This document shows positions 24,939-35,398 of a DNA stretch of 64,000 nucleotides, piece after piece. The notes under the pieces are model-generated. The model had not been told where the DNA came from. It did not search any database and saw nothing but the letters and a program-made list of their open reading frames with translations. The DNA comes from Corbicula japonica (taxonomy: Eukaryota; Mollusca; Bivalvia; Venerida; Cyrenidae): the NCBI GenBank assembly GCA_038501625.1, contig JAZAYU010000881.1:1-64000 (forward strand), given 5' to 3'. Position 1 is the stretch's first letter. Each line of letters starts with the position of its first letter. The translations under genes and the position numbers were made by a program.

Positions 24939-25065
24939 GAATCATTCAAAATTCTTTTATTTGTCCAGTATGCAGGTAATTAATTTTGACGTAAGTTCTT
25001 AAATGCACTTACGTCAAAATGAATTACCTGCATACTGGACAAATAAAATAACTTTGAATGATTCT
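24939..25065. repeat. Inverted repeat, about 59-bp arms
   Basis: The arms 24939-24997 and 25007-25065 pair with few mismatches (TTTGTCCAGTATGCAGGTAA and its complement). An inner complementary pair, AAGTGCATTTAAGAAC / GTTCTTAAATGCACTT, overlaps the loop. It abuts a SINE fragment on the right. Confidence 0.8.
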
Positions 25066-25072
25066 TGTCGAA

Positions 25073-25144
25073 AATGCAAGGCTAGGCGCTGTCGCCGTGG
25101 CGGTGCGAGTGGTTTGCTCCAAGGTAGTGGCACTATCATTTTGT
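25073..25144 (+). repeat. SINE fragment (tRNA-headed family), 5'-truncated
   Basis: Matches the 3' two-thirds of the SINE at 30867-30969: GCAAGGCTAGGCGCTGTCGC, then GGTGCGAGTGGTTTGCTCC, then CACTATCATTTT. Confidence 0.65.
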
Positions 25145-25185
25145 GTTATTCTATTATAATGAAAAAGGAATTCGTTGAACAACAC

Positions 25186-25292
25186 TTTATTTATCCCCCG
25201 CCAAAGGCGTGGGGTATATTAGAAATGCCCTTCGTCCGTGCGTCCGTCCGAAACAATGTGATTTACAACAAAGTTGTTAAAACATCTTTATA
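25186..25292 (+). repeat. Mollusc-type 'CCCCGCCAAAGGCGTGGGGTAT' repeat fragment
   Basis: Small stem CCCCCGCCAAAGGCGTGGGG followed by CGTCCGTGCGTCCGTCCG. The layout is like the TATGCCCCCACAAAGTGGG element at 47373-47637, and it is probably a related family. Confidence 0.5.
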
Positions 25293-25459
25293 ACAGTACT
25301 TCAATGTTATACTTTGAAAAAAGTGTAGAAAAGGTATATGTATGTTATGGGACATCTACATATCAGGAATTGTCATAACCAGTCGACATAGCCTCCTACT
25401 TGCCATATAGTAGAGATTAAAAGAGAGGATGCGTTGATAAAATTATTAATATCAAAATC

Positions 25460-25549
25460 GACACGATAGACAATTAACAAAAAAAGGAAAACCCGAGGGG
25501 TACCGCCTTGGAATGGTCAATGGCAAAACTTCTTGTCACTGGGGCGATA
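25460..25549 (+). repeat. Dispersed repeat S, copy 2
   Basis: Shares GACAATTAACAAAAAAAGG, CCGCCTTGGAATGGTCAATG and GGCAAAAC...GTCACTGGGG with the other copies. In its best copy (59137-59230) the core CAGTGGCAAAAC / ATTGCCACTG forms a stem. Confidence 0.65.
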
Positions 25550-25953
25550 AAACTAGGTTCTAGGGTGCACCAACCTCACAACTGTCCCTAATTGTTCTAA
25601 TATGAAGTAAAACAGGCTATTTCCTAGGTAAAATAACTCCAACCTACCCATCAACTCGACTGCAACAGGCTTATTATAGTGTTATATAAGAATATCACGA
25701 TATCTGGAATGAAAGAATCTGATCGAGCATTTACATTATTCTTCAAGAGTTCCATAGAAACCTGCATAAATTCTTGCATAATTTAACTCCAGGGGCTCTG
25801 GTCTCGGTAAGGTCATTGAGTACCCACCCATTTTGTTTTGCAATACTATTAGTTCTTATCGTCAGTACTGTTATCAGTAAAATAACCCGTTACCGATGCC
25901 ATGCAGTGATTGTGACGTATATAGGGGTTATCCGATCAACCTTTTTGGGGGGT

Positions 25954-26060
25954 TGTCCTGGTTAGCTCAATTGGTTTCGTCGCAGGAATTGCAGGGTAAG
26001 GCGCTGTCGACGTGACTGTGCGGGTTCGCACCAACCAGCTAGAGACACTATCATTTTTTT
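25954..26060 (+). repeat. tRNA-derived SINE, copy 1
   Basis: A box GTTAGCTCAATTGG, B box GGGTTCGCACC, then AGAGACACTATCATTTTTTT. Same family as 30867-30969. An inverted copy of repeat S (26165-26296) follows closely. Confidence 0.75.
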
Positions 26061-26164
26061 ATGTTTTATATGTCTTTGTGCTTTTGCATGCAACATTGTT
26101 GGGCTGATGAGTTGGTTGGAGTTTTTTTCACCAAGACAACGTGGTGTGTTGATACGAGAACCTG

Positions 26165-26296
26165 TTGGGGCAAGTGTGAGGTTGGTACACCCCAGAACCT
26201 GGTTTAAACCCCCCAGTGGCAAATTGTTTTGCCACTAACCGTTCTAAGGAGATAACCTCTCGGGTTCTATCTTTTTTTAAATTGTTTGTTGCGTCC
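26165..26296 (-). repeat. Dispersed repeat S, copy 3 (reverse)
   Basis: On the minus strand it reads GACGCAACAAACAATTT, GAACCCGAGAGG, GGAACGGTTAGTGGCAAAAC and CAATTTGCCACTGGGGGG. It ends in a CCAGGTTCTGGGGTGTACC segment shared with 25550-25590. Confidence 0.7.
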
Positions 26297-26617
26297 ATTT
26301 TAAAACCGATTGTTGTAATACCATGCTCTCTTTTCCTTTCTACCATGCTCTCTTTTCGCTCCTGATATATGCATATGTCACTTTTTTTTACATGTGTTAA
26401 CCCTTTTCACCATCGTGCAAGCAAAGAGGAATGCAATCTGTAGATGGTTAAATCACCAAGCAGACAGAGCGCTGTGGAAAATCATGTTGGTAGTCTTTCT
26501 TTTTCAATTTACATATTGTCTTTACAAATAGTCATCATATTATAATAGGTTTCCATAATTTCTTAATTTGTAGCTCCGCCTTGAATAACACTCCGCCTCC
26601 TGTCAATATCCATCAGT

Positions 26618-26624
26618 TATAAAT
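26618..26624 (+). promoter_or_regulatory. Possible TATA box of the GPCR gene
   Basis: TATAAAT about 120 bp upstream of the GPCR ATG. Position and sequence fit a core promoter, but nothing else supports it. Confidence 0.25.
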
Positions 26625-26739
26625 GGAAACAGCACGGAGTTGCACTGTCAAAGAATAATTGCCCAGAGAAGACATTTCATAGATGTAAATTGTTAAACTA
26701 ATTGTTTTGAAACAAACGGAAGAAATTGCGACAGTAATA

Positions 26740-27897
26740 ATGGAAAATACTGACTACAGCTTCAGTGATCTGAACATCACAATAACTGCAAGCGACTTGT
26801 ATGACCTTAACGCAAGTGATTTAAGCAACGGAAATACCACGGAGAACCAATACAATTACGACTACTACTATTACTACTACTATTACTACCGACATATTTT
26901 TGATTATCTGCCAGAAAGCTACAATAATGCACGACTGGTCCTCTACAACTACATACTTCTGATCATATGGATCGTCTCCCTCTTGGGCAACATTTTGATT
27001 ATCACCGTCCTTTCCGGAAAGCGAAACCGCAGTTTTTCTACATCGGTGTACTTCATTTCTCTGGCTGTCGCGGATATTTGGTTGAACACGTCTAATACGC
27101 TGTTGAGTTACTTCGTTTTTCAGGGATATATTAAGTATCCGTCAAAACAGATTGATTGCTATTATCGCAACTGGCTGTCGTTTTCAGCGGTGTTTGTTGG
27201 ACCGTGGATTTTGGTGGTCATTTCAATCGAGAGGATGCTGAGCGTCTTCATACCACATAAAGTCAAGTTGTATTGCACTGTCCAGTTAGCAAGAGTTATA
27301 GTCTTTGTAGTCTTTCTTGTTTTCTTATTGCTTGGAATTTTGCACGAACGAGTCTATGAATTTACCGAATTCGAGGGATCTGTTATAACACTATGTGTTG
27401 TAAAGGATGAACTCAAAAAAATCTATGATGTTTACATTGCTTGGATAATATCGATTTTGAAGTTCATCTTGCCGTTCTGTATCATTTTTATGTGTACTGT
27501 TATCATTATTTTTATCCTCATCTGTAAAAATATGAACAAGACGAAAACGCAGCGGAAGTCACGTGATGTTACTATCACCTTGGTATTGATCAACGTCAAC
27601 GTCATATTCTTGGTTACGAACGGCACTTACATGATTTACCATCTATTGCGCACGTACGCCTATATACCAACAACCTTTGAATCGGTTGCTTACGATTTAT
27701 TCTGGGAATCCTATCTTCTTGCCTTAAATGAGGTCAACAGCGCTGTAAACATTTTTGTTTACTGTTTTACGGGCTCTAAGTTTCGAAACGATGTGAAGGA
27801 ACTCATTCTGGGATGTATACCAGCAAATCTGAGAGAGAGATCCAAGTTCAATCAGACGTTGAACACCAACGTTTCTACGAAGTCGGCTTCTTCTTAA
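26740..27897 (+). CDS. Class A (rhodopsin-like) G-protein-coupled receptor with N-terminal poly-tyrosine run
   Basis: Single-exon, intact 385-aa receptor. I use the ATG at 26740 (MENTDYSF); the frame is open upstream but has no earlier ATG. The N-terminus is extracellular, with N-x-S/T sites and nine consecutive tyrosines at about residues 42-50 in an acidic setting. TM1 carries LLGNILI, TM2 SLAVADIW, and TM3 ends in ISIERM (ERM in place of DRY). Cys at about 140 and 219 would form the usual extracellular disulfide. TM7 has NSAVNIFVYCF (NIxxY in place of NPxxY), followed by a basic helix 8. The CWxP motif of TM6 is absent. Overall it resembles orphan or peptide-type receptors that are expanded in molluscs; I cannot name the ligand. 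A mariner starts 33 bp after the stop codon. Confidence 0.93.
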   Translation: MENTDYSFSDLNITITASDLYDLNASDLSNGNTTENQYNYDYYYYYYYYYRHIFDYLPESYNNARLVLYNYILLIIWIVSLLGNILIITVLSGKRNRSFSTSVYFISLAVADIWLNTSNTLLSYFVFQGYIKYPSKQIDCYYRNWLSFSAVFVGPWILVVISIERMLSVFIPHKVKLYCTVQLARVIVFVVFLVFLLLGILHERVYEFTEFEGSVITLCVVKDELKKIYDVYIAWIISILKFILPFCIIFMCTVIIIFILICKNMNKTKTQRKSRDVTITLVLINVNVIFLVTNGTYMIYHLLRTYAYIPTTFESVAYDLFWESYLLALNEVNSAVNIFVYCFTGSKFRNDVKELILGCIPANLRERSKFNQTLNTNVSTKSASS

Positions 27898-27929
27898 TTC
27901 TTCTTCAATTAAAAGGAAAAAACAGCTTG

Positions 27930-29720
27930 TACTAGGGTTGTGTGATAAATTCGTGTTATAGAAAGTACAAACAAACTTATATAAAGATAATTTTTATATC
28001 GCCATAATCGTCAATTCATCGCAAACAAAGTACAGAAAACCGCTGGTCAATAATATAATAGTTTACAAATAACAAGGGTAAATACAAAGGCTAACAACGT
28101 GCACCGGAACACGCCGTTAACAAAAGACGCTCACAACGTCAAACAAAAAATCCCATTAATAGCGAACGTTCATTTCTCAACGTAATCACCTCCAAGACGA
28201 ATGCACTTTTCATGTCTGTGTATCCATTTCTCAAATGTTTCTACGTAACAACTTTGAGGAAAGGATCGCACAATCATCTGTGTAGCATTCTGGAGTTCAA
28301 CGACGGATGAAAATCGTATACCCTTCAACTGCCATTTCACTTCAGGGAATATCTTAAAATGCGTAGGAGCTAAGTCCGGTGAGTATGCAGGGTGGTTTAG
28401 AAACTCAAATCCCAGGAGATCAGCAAAGTAGATGCTGCCTTGTGAGTGGAGCGTTGTCTTGGTGTAAGGTAACGGAAGTCAAGTCCACATTCTGGCACTT
28501 CTTGCGTAACGCGTCAGTTAGATCACGACGCAGAACCTGAAACATTTTAATTTTAAAATTCAAATTAGTACAAGTAGTTTTTCCTAAAGTATGCTAAAAT
28601 ATGTGTATTTTTTTCACGGATATTATATATTTAAAATAAATAATGAAATTGTTTCGATATTGTAAATGCGAACATTGTGAAAATATTCAGAAAATTGCTG
28701 TAATAGTCGGCGTTGACTGCCTTTCCTTCGGGAACCCGGTGTTGAAGGATCATGTCGGCTCTGTCCATAAAAATATGAACATTTCCCTCCAGACCGAAAG
28801 ACGCGCGCCTTCGTCGCCTGCGGTTCGATCACCGTTTTCCATATGGTCGATTGAGCTTTAGTCTCTAGGTCGTAATGCTACTGCCACAGCCACTTTTCAT
28901 TTGTAGTGATGATTCTGTTCAGGAAGTTTTCTCCCTCTTTCCGGTATCTTTTCACAAATTCCTGGGACGCTGATAGCCGCCGTAACTTGTCGCCATCTGT
29001 TAAAAGGCGTGGCACCCATCGAGCGCTGACCTTCGACATATTTAATTCGTCCGCAATTACTCTGTGCACGGTTTTTAAAGACACATCGACATTTTCCGAA
29101 ATTTCACGCACAGTCGATGAAGCATCGCCGTAACTTTCTCTTGAATTGACGTTGAAATCTTCCTCGGTCTTCCGCTTCGGACATCATCTTCTAAACTCTA
29201 CCTTTTCGATATCGATCGTGCCATTTAAATACCTGAGATCTACAGCATGATGTATGTTTCGCTTCCCGAAGTTTTTCAAGAGTCTGTGTCGGAGTAAAAC
29301 CTAGATTCACGCAAAATTTAATATTTGCACGGACTTCGAGGTCAGTTTTTGACGTCATGCTTTTTAGACACCTTAGCAACAGTTTTTGCAATTGCTTTGT
29401 ATGTTTATAACATAGAACGCTAAAAAGACGTCACATATTCATGTGACAGATTTCCGCAAAAAATGACGTTCGTATACGTACTTTAATTGTTCCGTGTTTT
29501 CTTTATAAAACGTATAAAAACGGAGTGCGCAAGTAACCGTTACCATGGAACCGTAATAGCTATTAAATCGCAGATTGTGATGCAAACATTAGTCTTTATA
29601 ATTATATGATTTAAGTATTGCATGCACATTAAATTATAACGTGTGCAAAATACGTGTATCTACGACACATATTAAAGCTTTAGCAAACAAAGTCCACAAA
29701 TTTATCATACAACCCTCGTT
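27930..29720 (-). mobile_element. Mariner-type DNA transposon, inactive
   Basis: Inverted ends AGGGTTGTGTGATAAATT (about 27934) and, on the other strand, AGGGTTGTATGATAAATT (ending near 29716). TA-containing flanks lie outside them. About 1.8 kb long, larger than the usual 1.3 kb. It carries a broken transposase on the minus strand. The AT-rich block at 28540-28640 looks like an insertion that accounts for part of the extra length. Confidence 0.85.
28170..29358 (-). pseudogene. Mariner transposase pseudogene
   Basis: The order is that of a mariner transposase. An N-terminal helix-turn-helix region starts MTSKTDLEVRANIKFCVNLG and has FKWHDRYRKGR. A second HTH contains SLKTVHRVIADELNMSKV. The region leading to the first catalytic Asp has ITTNEKWLW, where a Asp-Glu pair is expected. 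Next come the MDRAD and VPEGKAVNADYY blocks, LHQDNAP with the second Asp, and HPAYSPDLAP with the third, about 34 residues on (D34D type). The C-terminus ends at a TGA at 28170-28172. Frame breaks occur near 29190, 28870, 28830 and 28620-28530, and around 28400-28440. A TTTCAG just before the VLRRDL block resembles an acceptor, but no matching donor is visible, so I read the AT-rich block as an insertion rather than an intron. Confidence 0.88.
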
Positions 29721-29892
29721 ATGTAATTAAAAACCTCTGACTGTATATACGATTTCTGCCTAACTTCTGTTTGGACAGGAATATGATGAGAAAAGATGAC
29801 TTTTGCATCGTTGTCATACATGTATGTAGTTACATGTTTTTTATGTAAATTACTCATTTCTAAAATTTAGAATATAATCAAACAAGTAACGA

Positions 29893-29945
29893 AAATAAGA
29901 ACACGATGGAATTGTCAGTGGCAAAGCATTTTGCCGCTGGAAGTG
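29893..29945 (+). repeat. Dispersed repeat S, short fragment
   Basis: GGAATTGTCAGTGGCAAAGC followed by ATTTTGCCGCTGG, the hairpin core of the S family only. Confidence 0.5.
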
Positions 29946-30227
29946 AAAGTATATGTTAATTTAAAAAAACAACACGAAATGAGTCATTATGTAGAGAATA
30001 TTGCATATAGAAACGAAATTATAGTTGTAATGGATTTTGTTTTTCTTTGTGTTAGGTATTTCGAATGTTTTGTATATTCTTGGAATTTCACACCGAAAAT
30101 GCTTTTTTACTGTTAACTAGGCGAATTATATTATGTTGCTTATAAAAGGTATTACATGTTGTAAAATAATCAAAACGATTAATTCTTTTTTTTTCAATTA
30201 AAACGGAAATGGTTTGACCAGAAAGCA

Positions 30228-30330
30228 AGACCATAAAACTAAATCAGGAGACCAGTATCAAATCTCAAGCATCTGATTGGCTAAAATGGCAACTGAGATT
30301 TGAGGCTGGTCTTCTTAGTTATATTTTCTT
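30228..30330. repeat. Palindromic repeat P, copy 1 (one arm shortened)
   Basis: GAGACCAGTATCAAATCTC, AAGCATCTGATTGGCTAAAATGG, then GAGATTTGAGGCTGGTC. Same family as 48684-48836 and 49406-49543, but most of the second ATCAGATGC arm is missing. Confidence 0.65.
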
Positions 30331-30866
30331 GAGTGCTGAATATTCTACAGCTCTCAGCACGCGCGGTACACATATCTTCAATAGATTTCCTGCTTTTCTT
30401 CGATTGTTGCATGGTGTTCGCGGGAGTTTGATAGTTAACGAGGGCTTTATTGGAAAATGAATTTAGGATAAGTCTGTTTCATTCCTCTAACCGTGATTCT
30501 TTTTGCTGGTGTCGCTTAGATTTTGGAAGTAATCTTACCCGTCGAATGATTCGTAAGTAGCTAGAAACTACTTTATCAAGGCAGCTCAACATTTTCCTTG
30601 ATCAAAACAACAACAACAAAACAAACTGGAACAAGGTTGATGTTGATAAGGAATAAATTCAGCTATATTTTTAATGACTTTTTAAAGGGTAAGTTCTCTT
30701 CTGAGTTAACTTATTGTGTCGGCTTATATATTTAATCGGACATATGATAAACATTCGCTGTTTCCACATCTTATATGAGTGGTTCTCAAGCCGAATCTTA
30801 TGAAATTGGCTTTTTGTGTCATTGAACAGTTTGCAACAAAAAATTGAAATAATTAATACTTAATTC

Positions 30867-30969
30867 TTGTCCCGGTTAGCTCAGTTGGTTGCGTCGCAGG
30901 AATTGCAGGGCTAGGCGCTGTCGCCGTGACGGTGCGGGTTCGCTCCCAGCCAGAGACACTATCATTTTT
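30867..30969 (+). repeat. tRNA-derived SINE, copy 2
   Basis: GTTAGCTCAGTTGG (A box) and GTGCGGGTTCGCTCC (B box), then CAGAGACACTATCATTTTT. It starts near GTCCCGG. Its clean A and B boxes suggest an RNA polymerase III promoter, as usual for SINEs. Confidence 0.8.
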
Positions 30970-32060
30970 AATAGACTTATCTTAAATCAAGTCATGATGT
31001 TTCTTTAAAAGCATTTTGTTGGATTGTTGTTATTTTGTAAAGTTAATATGGCACGTCAAAAAATATCAATCCAAACGCCCACTTGACAACAATATTTGAG
31101 GGTTTTGAAAAGAACTTTCAATTATGAAAAGAGAAATCAACATTTTTTTTTTTTTTTTGTCATCCCTTTTCGCGACCAGAAAATAGAAATGTCAAACACA
31201 CTTTTTCAAATATTTTATATGGTATACATTTGTAAGACAAGACGCCCTTAGATATTATTGTCTGTAATTCATTTCTCATGAAGGCATTTAAATTGATATT
31301 TAGTTTTGCTTTGTTTTTGTGTTTTTATTTGTAAATAGAGTTTTAAGGAATTTTTAGGTCTAACTTGTTTGCTATTAGAAGTTTTCCTAACGTATATAAA
31401 ATAAATATACACTAATAACATTTATTTGTGCAAAGTTAATTGAACTGCATTTTGACGTTATAGAGATTTTGATGATTTCCTTTTTTATCAATGACTGTGC
31501 AATGACAACCGCCATAGCACTTTAAATATACTGTAGCGTACTGTTGTGATTCCGCCTGTTTCAGTGTTTCAATTTGTTTTATTATTTCGTTCTACAATGT
31601 AGAAATGAATTTTCTGTGCAAAACACAAGTATTCCATGTTTTATGTCTAATTTTTCCATGTAAGTAGACATAAATTAATATGTATAAGTATAAAGGGGCC
31701 TAAATGGATACAGATTTTATTCCTTGTTTGACAAGGTTAGACCATATCAACTTGCATATCAGTGGAGGCTGGTCAGAGACTGTTCATGTTTAGATCTTTT
31801 AGATACATGTACTTTCTGATCAAGCAGGGATTTCAGTTGCTTTTGAAAACCAGGTGTCATTTGACCCCTGATGAGATTTTCAATGGGTCAAAACTAGATC
31901 TTCACAAGTCACATCTTGTATTAGGTGATACTATTTATCTATCTTCCCTTAATGTCAAACCCCTCGCGGGGACGTAGACATAAATTTTGCGCGTCGAAAA
32001 CCGAGAATGTTAGTAAGACAAAGATTAAAAGTATTAACTAGATATACAGGGTGTTATTTT
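30970..32060. other. Gene-free stretch with repeat B copy 1
   Basis: Contains repeat B at 31111-31530. The 71-aa frame at 31762-31977 shows no motif. A CCCCGCGAGGGG palindrome lies near 31960. Confidence 0.4.
31111..31530 (+). repeat. Dispersed repeat B, copy 1
   Basis: About 420 bp collinear with 61444-61860, with shared blocks CATGAAGGCATTTAAATTGA, CAATTATGAAAAGAGAAATC and CAACCGCCATAGCAC. A third partial copy is at 57474-57600. Confidence 0.75.
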
Positions 32061-32097
32061 AAAAGGATAAAAGTAAGAGTATGCAGTGCTATGGTGA

Positions 32098-33790
32098 TTA
32101 GTGTTCAATACAGCAGATAGCTGCATTGAACTGTTCAATGGTCGTGAGTGAGGGGATATCAGGGGGAAGGGCGTTCCAATATGTGACTGTTCTTGGGAAA
32201 TAGGAGTACTTATAGTAGTCTGTGGTTGCTGTTATTAACCTATAGGACATTGGGTGGGCGTGACGAGAGTGACGGGTAAGGGGAGTTAAGATGCCTTCAG
32301 TAGGGACACCAACCAGCTCGTTTGTAATTTTATACATGAGTGACAGACGATTATCTATACGTCTTAGATCGAGTCGTCTAAGATTTAAAGACATTAGCAT
32401 GTCTGTGACACTGGAAGTGCGGCTGTAGTCATGTTTGATCCATCGAGCTGCTCTTCTTTGAACATTTTCGATTTGATCAATGAGGGTTTTGGTATAGGGT
32501 GACCAGATCTCGGAGCCATACTCAAGTTGGGGTCGCACAAGTGTCTTATAAGCCATTGACTTAAGGGGTTCAGATTTGACCTTTATGTTTCGACGTAAGA
32601 ATCCCAGGGTTTGGTTTGCTTTTTTGATTGTTCTAATAACGTGAGCATCCCAGGATAGATCATTTGATATGTCCACACCAAGGTATTTAGCAGAGCTAAC
32701 TGACTCTAGAAGGACCCCATGGAGATAGTATTTGGTAGCTATGTGATGTTTCCTTCTGGTGACATGTATTACCTGACATTTTGAAGGGTTAAATTCCATG
32801 TCCCATTCTAATTCCCATTTTTCAAGAGTCTTTAGGTCATTTTGAAGAGATTCTGATTGACTTGAAGATGTAAGAGAAAGGTATATTGCAGTATCATCTG
32901 TGAATAGACGAACCTTAGAATTTATATTTAGAGGTAGGTCATTGATATAGGCCAGAAAGAGGAGTGGACCAAGCACGGACCCCTGGGGTACACCAGATGA
33001 CACAGGTATAGATTCTGAGCAGGTACCATTTAATATAACTGACTGGACACGATTGTCTAAGAAACTTTTTATCCATTTAAGAGTTTGACCTCGTATTCCA
33101 TTATTATGCATTTTCAGTAGGACTTTCTCATGGCTAACCTTGTCAAAAGCCTTACTAAAGTCAAGGAGGATCAAGTCTACCTGCTGTTTGTTATAGACAG
33201 AGGTGACAAGGTCATTAACTAACATGACGAGCTGGGTAATACATGATCTCTTTTCTCGAAATCCATGTTGTAGGTGATACAAGATATTTTGATTCGCGAA
33301 GTGCTTAATAAAAGAGGAGGAGACAATGTGTTCCAATGTTTTGCAGAGGACACATGTAAGAGATATCGGTCTATAATTCGCTGGACTTGACCTATCGCCC
33401 TTTTTGAAATTGGGGGCGACATTTGCTGTTTTCCACTGGGAGGGTAATGATCCCTCATCCAGTGATTTTGGGAAGATGATCTCAAGAATTGGGGATAGTT
33501 CTTTGGACAACATTTTTAGTACAAGGGGTTTTATTTGGTCAGGACCACTTGCTTTGTAGGGGTTTAGGTTTGAAAGAAGTTTCTCTATGCCCTTAGAACT
33601 TACTTTTATATCTGGCATTTTGGGGATAGATTGACTTGTCTCAGTTTGTTTACTGTCCCTGATGTCTTGGATTTTCATCCCGCAGAAAGAAGCAAGGCTT
33701 AGTGGGGACTTTGGGCTAAAAACAGACTGAAATTGTTGGTTTAGTACTGACGCTTTTGCTGTATCGTCATGGTGAAACTTATATACTTAC
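32098..33790 (-). mobile_element. 5'-truncated jockey-like LINE with open reverse transcriptase frame
   Basis: Minus-strand frame open from about 33790 to a stop at 32098. It extends upstream of the first ATG (33678) through KFHHDDTAKASVLNQQF, a typical LINE linker, so the ATG is not a real start. RT blocks in order: KASGPDQIKPLVLK, NYRPISLTCVLCKTLEH, LILLDFSKAFDKV, SSGVPQGSVLGPLLFLAYIN, and catalytic RLFTDDTAIY (FTDD instead of the usual FADD). The C-terminal block has LVRPQLEYGSEIWSPYT, VQRRAARWIK and YWNALPPDIPSL. The RT core is uninterrupted, about 560 codons. No endonuclease domain is present, the normal outcome of truncated LINE insertion. It differs clearly from the LINE at 13420, so it is a separate family. 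Confidence 0.93.
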
Positions 33791-34740
33791 ACATGTATTA
33801 CTTAAAATTAATTTGCAAGACTTAATTAAGTGCTAACTTCATATTAAAAATGCAATTTCCTAAATACTTATCCTCATTATTGCAAAAATAAATCACTTTT
33901 TAAAAGCTTTTGTGCATCAAAATTACCCCAAGCTCAAAATTAGGTGCGGTCAAAAGTGGAAAAAATATCAAATTTGTTTGCATTAAGATGCAAGAATCTG
34001 CATCAATTGAAATCACTGGATCAAGAATCAAAGTGAGTGGATTCAGATCAGATGGATGCCTCACATGCATTAAAAAAGTCTAAATAGAGTTCACAGATAA
34101 CAGTGGGGGGAGAGTGTCTGTTAAGGGCTGTGCTAGTGAAATGAATATAAAGAGCCCCTTTATCTAATTTATTAGGCTGGACACCATTAAAATATGATTA
34201 CATTAACATAATGCTGACACCTGTGACAGATTGTTATACATAAAAACCAAGATCAAATAGCCTTTCTCAGGGTACCTGTGTAATTACTTTGAAAGTGGAA
34301 ATAATAAAGAGAAATACAAAGAAAAGAAATAAGTTATAATAATAATATAAGAAATAAATATAATTTTGCTAACCCAACAATTTTTACTTTAATTGACACA
34401 AAACATTTGTTGTGCCTCTTTCATTTACTAAATGAAATTATAAGGCATTGACATTGCCCTAAGTTGTGATGCTAAAAAGAATGGATATAAAATTATATTA
34501 CCGTCGTCAAGTTCAACTACTGTTTAGCATCCTGACATGCACTCAACTGTTTGAAATGAACCAAAATTGGTACTTGTGTAAATATTGAGTTGCATTACAA
34601 CCATGGCTAGGCATTCTAGACAGTGATGCATTTGATTCTAATATTGCTTGATCAAACATGACCTGTAATATTTTGTATTTGTCCAGTTCGATTGCTTTTA
34701 ATGTTCCTTTCTTTCATTTATTTCAGTAGTTCTCCTAAAA
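33791..34740. other. Gene-free stretch
   Basis: AT-rich sequence between the LINE and the nested repeat; no gene or repeat partner seen. Confidence 0.4.
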
Positions 34741-35193
34741 TTACTTTTTAGCTCATCTGTCAAATAGTGACAGGGTGAACTTTTGTAATCACCTTTGTCC
34801 TGCGTCCATTCACAACTGTTGTCAGTCCTCTAGCTGCTTAAATTTTATCAGATCTTCTTCAAACTTGGTCAGAATGTTTATCTCAATGATATCTAGGTCG
34901 GATTAAAAAACTTAATTTTGGTCCGATCTTCTTCAAGCTTGGTCAGAATGTTTATCTCAATGATATCTAGGTCAATTTCGAAACTGGGTCATGTGATCTT
35001 GAAAACTAGATCAATAGTTCAAGTTATAAGAAAAGCTTGTCTGCACTCGAGTGGTCTTAATTTTGGTCTGATATTCACTTCCATTACCATAACATCTTAG
35101 TTCCTTTCTTGAAATTGCAATCTTGCATTATGGGTTCCGGAGTTACGGTAAGTGCCAAAATAAACTATTTAGACCCTGTCTGCACAAAAGCAG
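34741..35193 (+). repeat. Older dispersed repeat, left part (split by the Gypsy element)
   Basis: Begins TTTTTAGCTCATCTGTCAA. It holds a duplicated unit of about 75 bp (CTTGGTCAGAATGTTTATCT occurs twice, near 34867 and 34939). Its continuation lies beyond the LTR element at 39925-40145, which ends TTGACAGGTGAGC, the inverse of the start. The style (TTAGCTCA...CTTGGTCAGAATGTTT) is common in bivalve genomes. Confidence 0.7.
35189..35193. repeat. Target-site duplication AGCAG (left)
   Basis: AGCAG directly before the left LTR; the same five bases follow the right LTR at 39920-39924. Five bp is usual for Gypsy integrase. Confidence 0.85.
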
Positions 35194-35386
35194 TGTTATG
35201 TATTTACTTAGAAATGATCAACACCTTGACTGTTTAAGAGACTATTTAATACTGCATAGAATAACAATAACAAGGCGGCTATAACAGAAGATACAATGTA
35301 GATAGACAGGTACAGAGGCGTGGCGTATAAGTAGAATATATTACATTCACGTGCTGTATACTCTGTATGTTATCATAAACATAACA
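35194..35386 (-). repeat. 3' LTR of Gypsy element
   Basis: 193 bp, TGTTATG...CATAACA. It differs from the other LTR at two positions that I can see (TGTAGATAG/TATAGATAG and GGCGTATAAG/GGCTTATAAG). Confidence 0.93.
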
Positions 35387-35398
35387 CTCTCCCCTTTT
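35387..35398 (-). other. Polypurine tract of the Gypsy element
   Basis: AAAAGGGGAGAG on the minus strand, directly adjoining the 3' LTR; it would prime plus-strand DNA synthesis. Confidence 0.85.

Noticed and set aside
26707..26739. Upstream extension of the GPCR by 11 codons
   Set aside because: There is no ATG there; the first ATG is at 26740.
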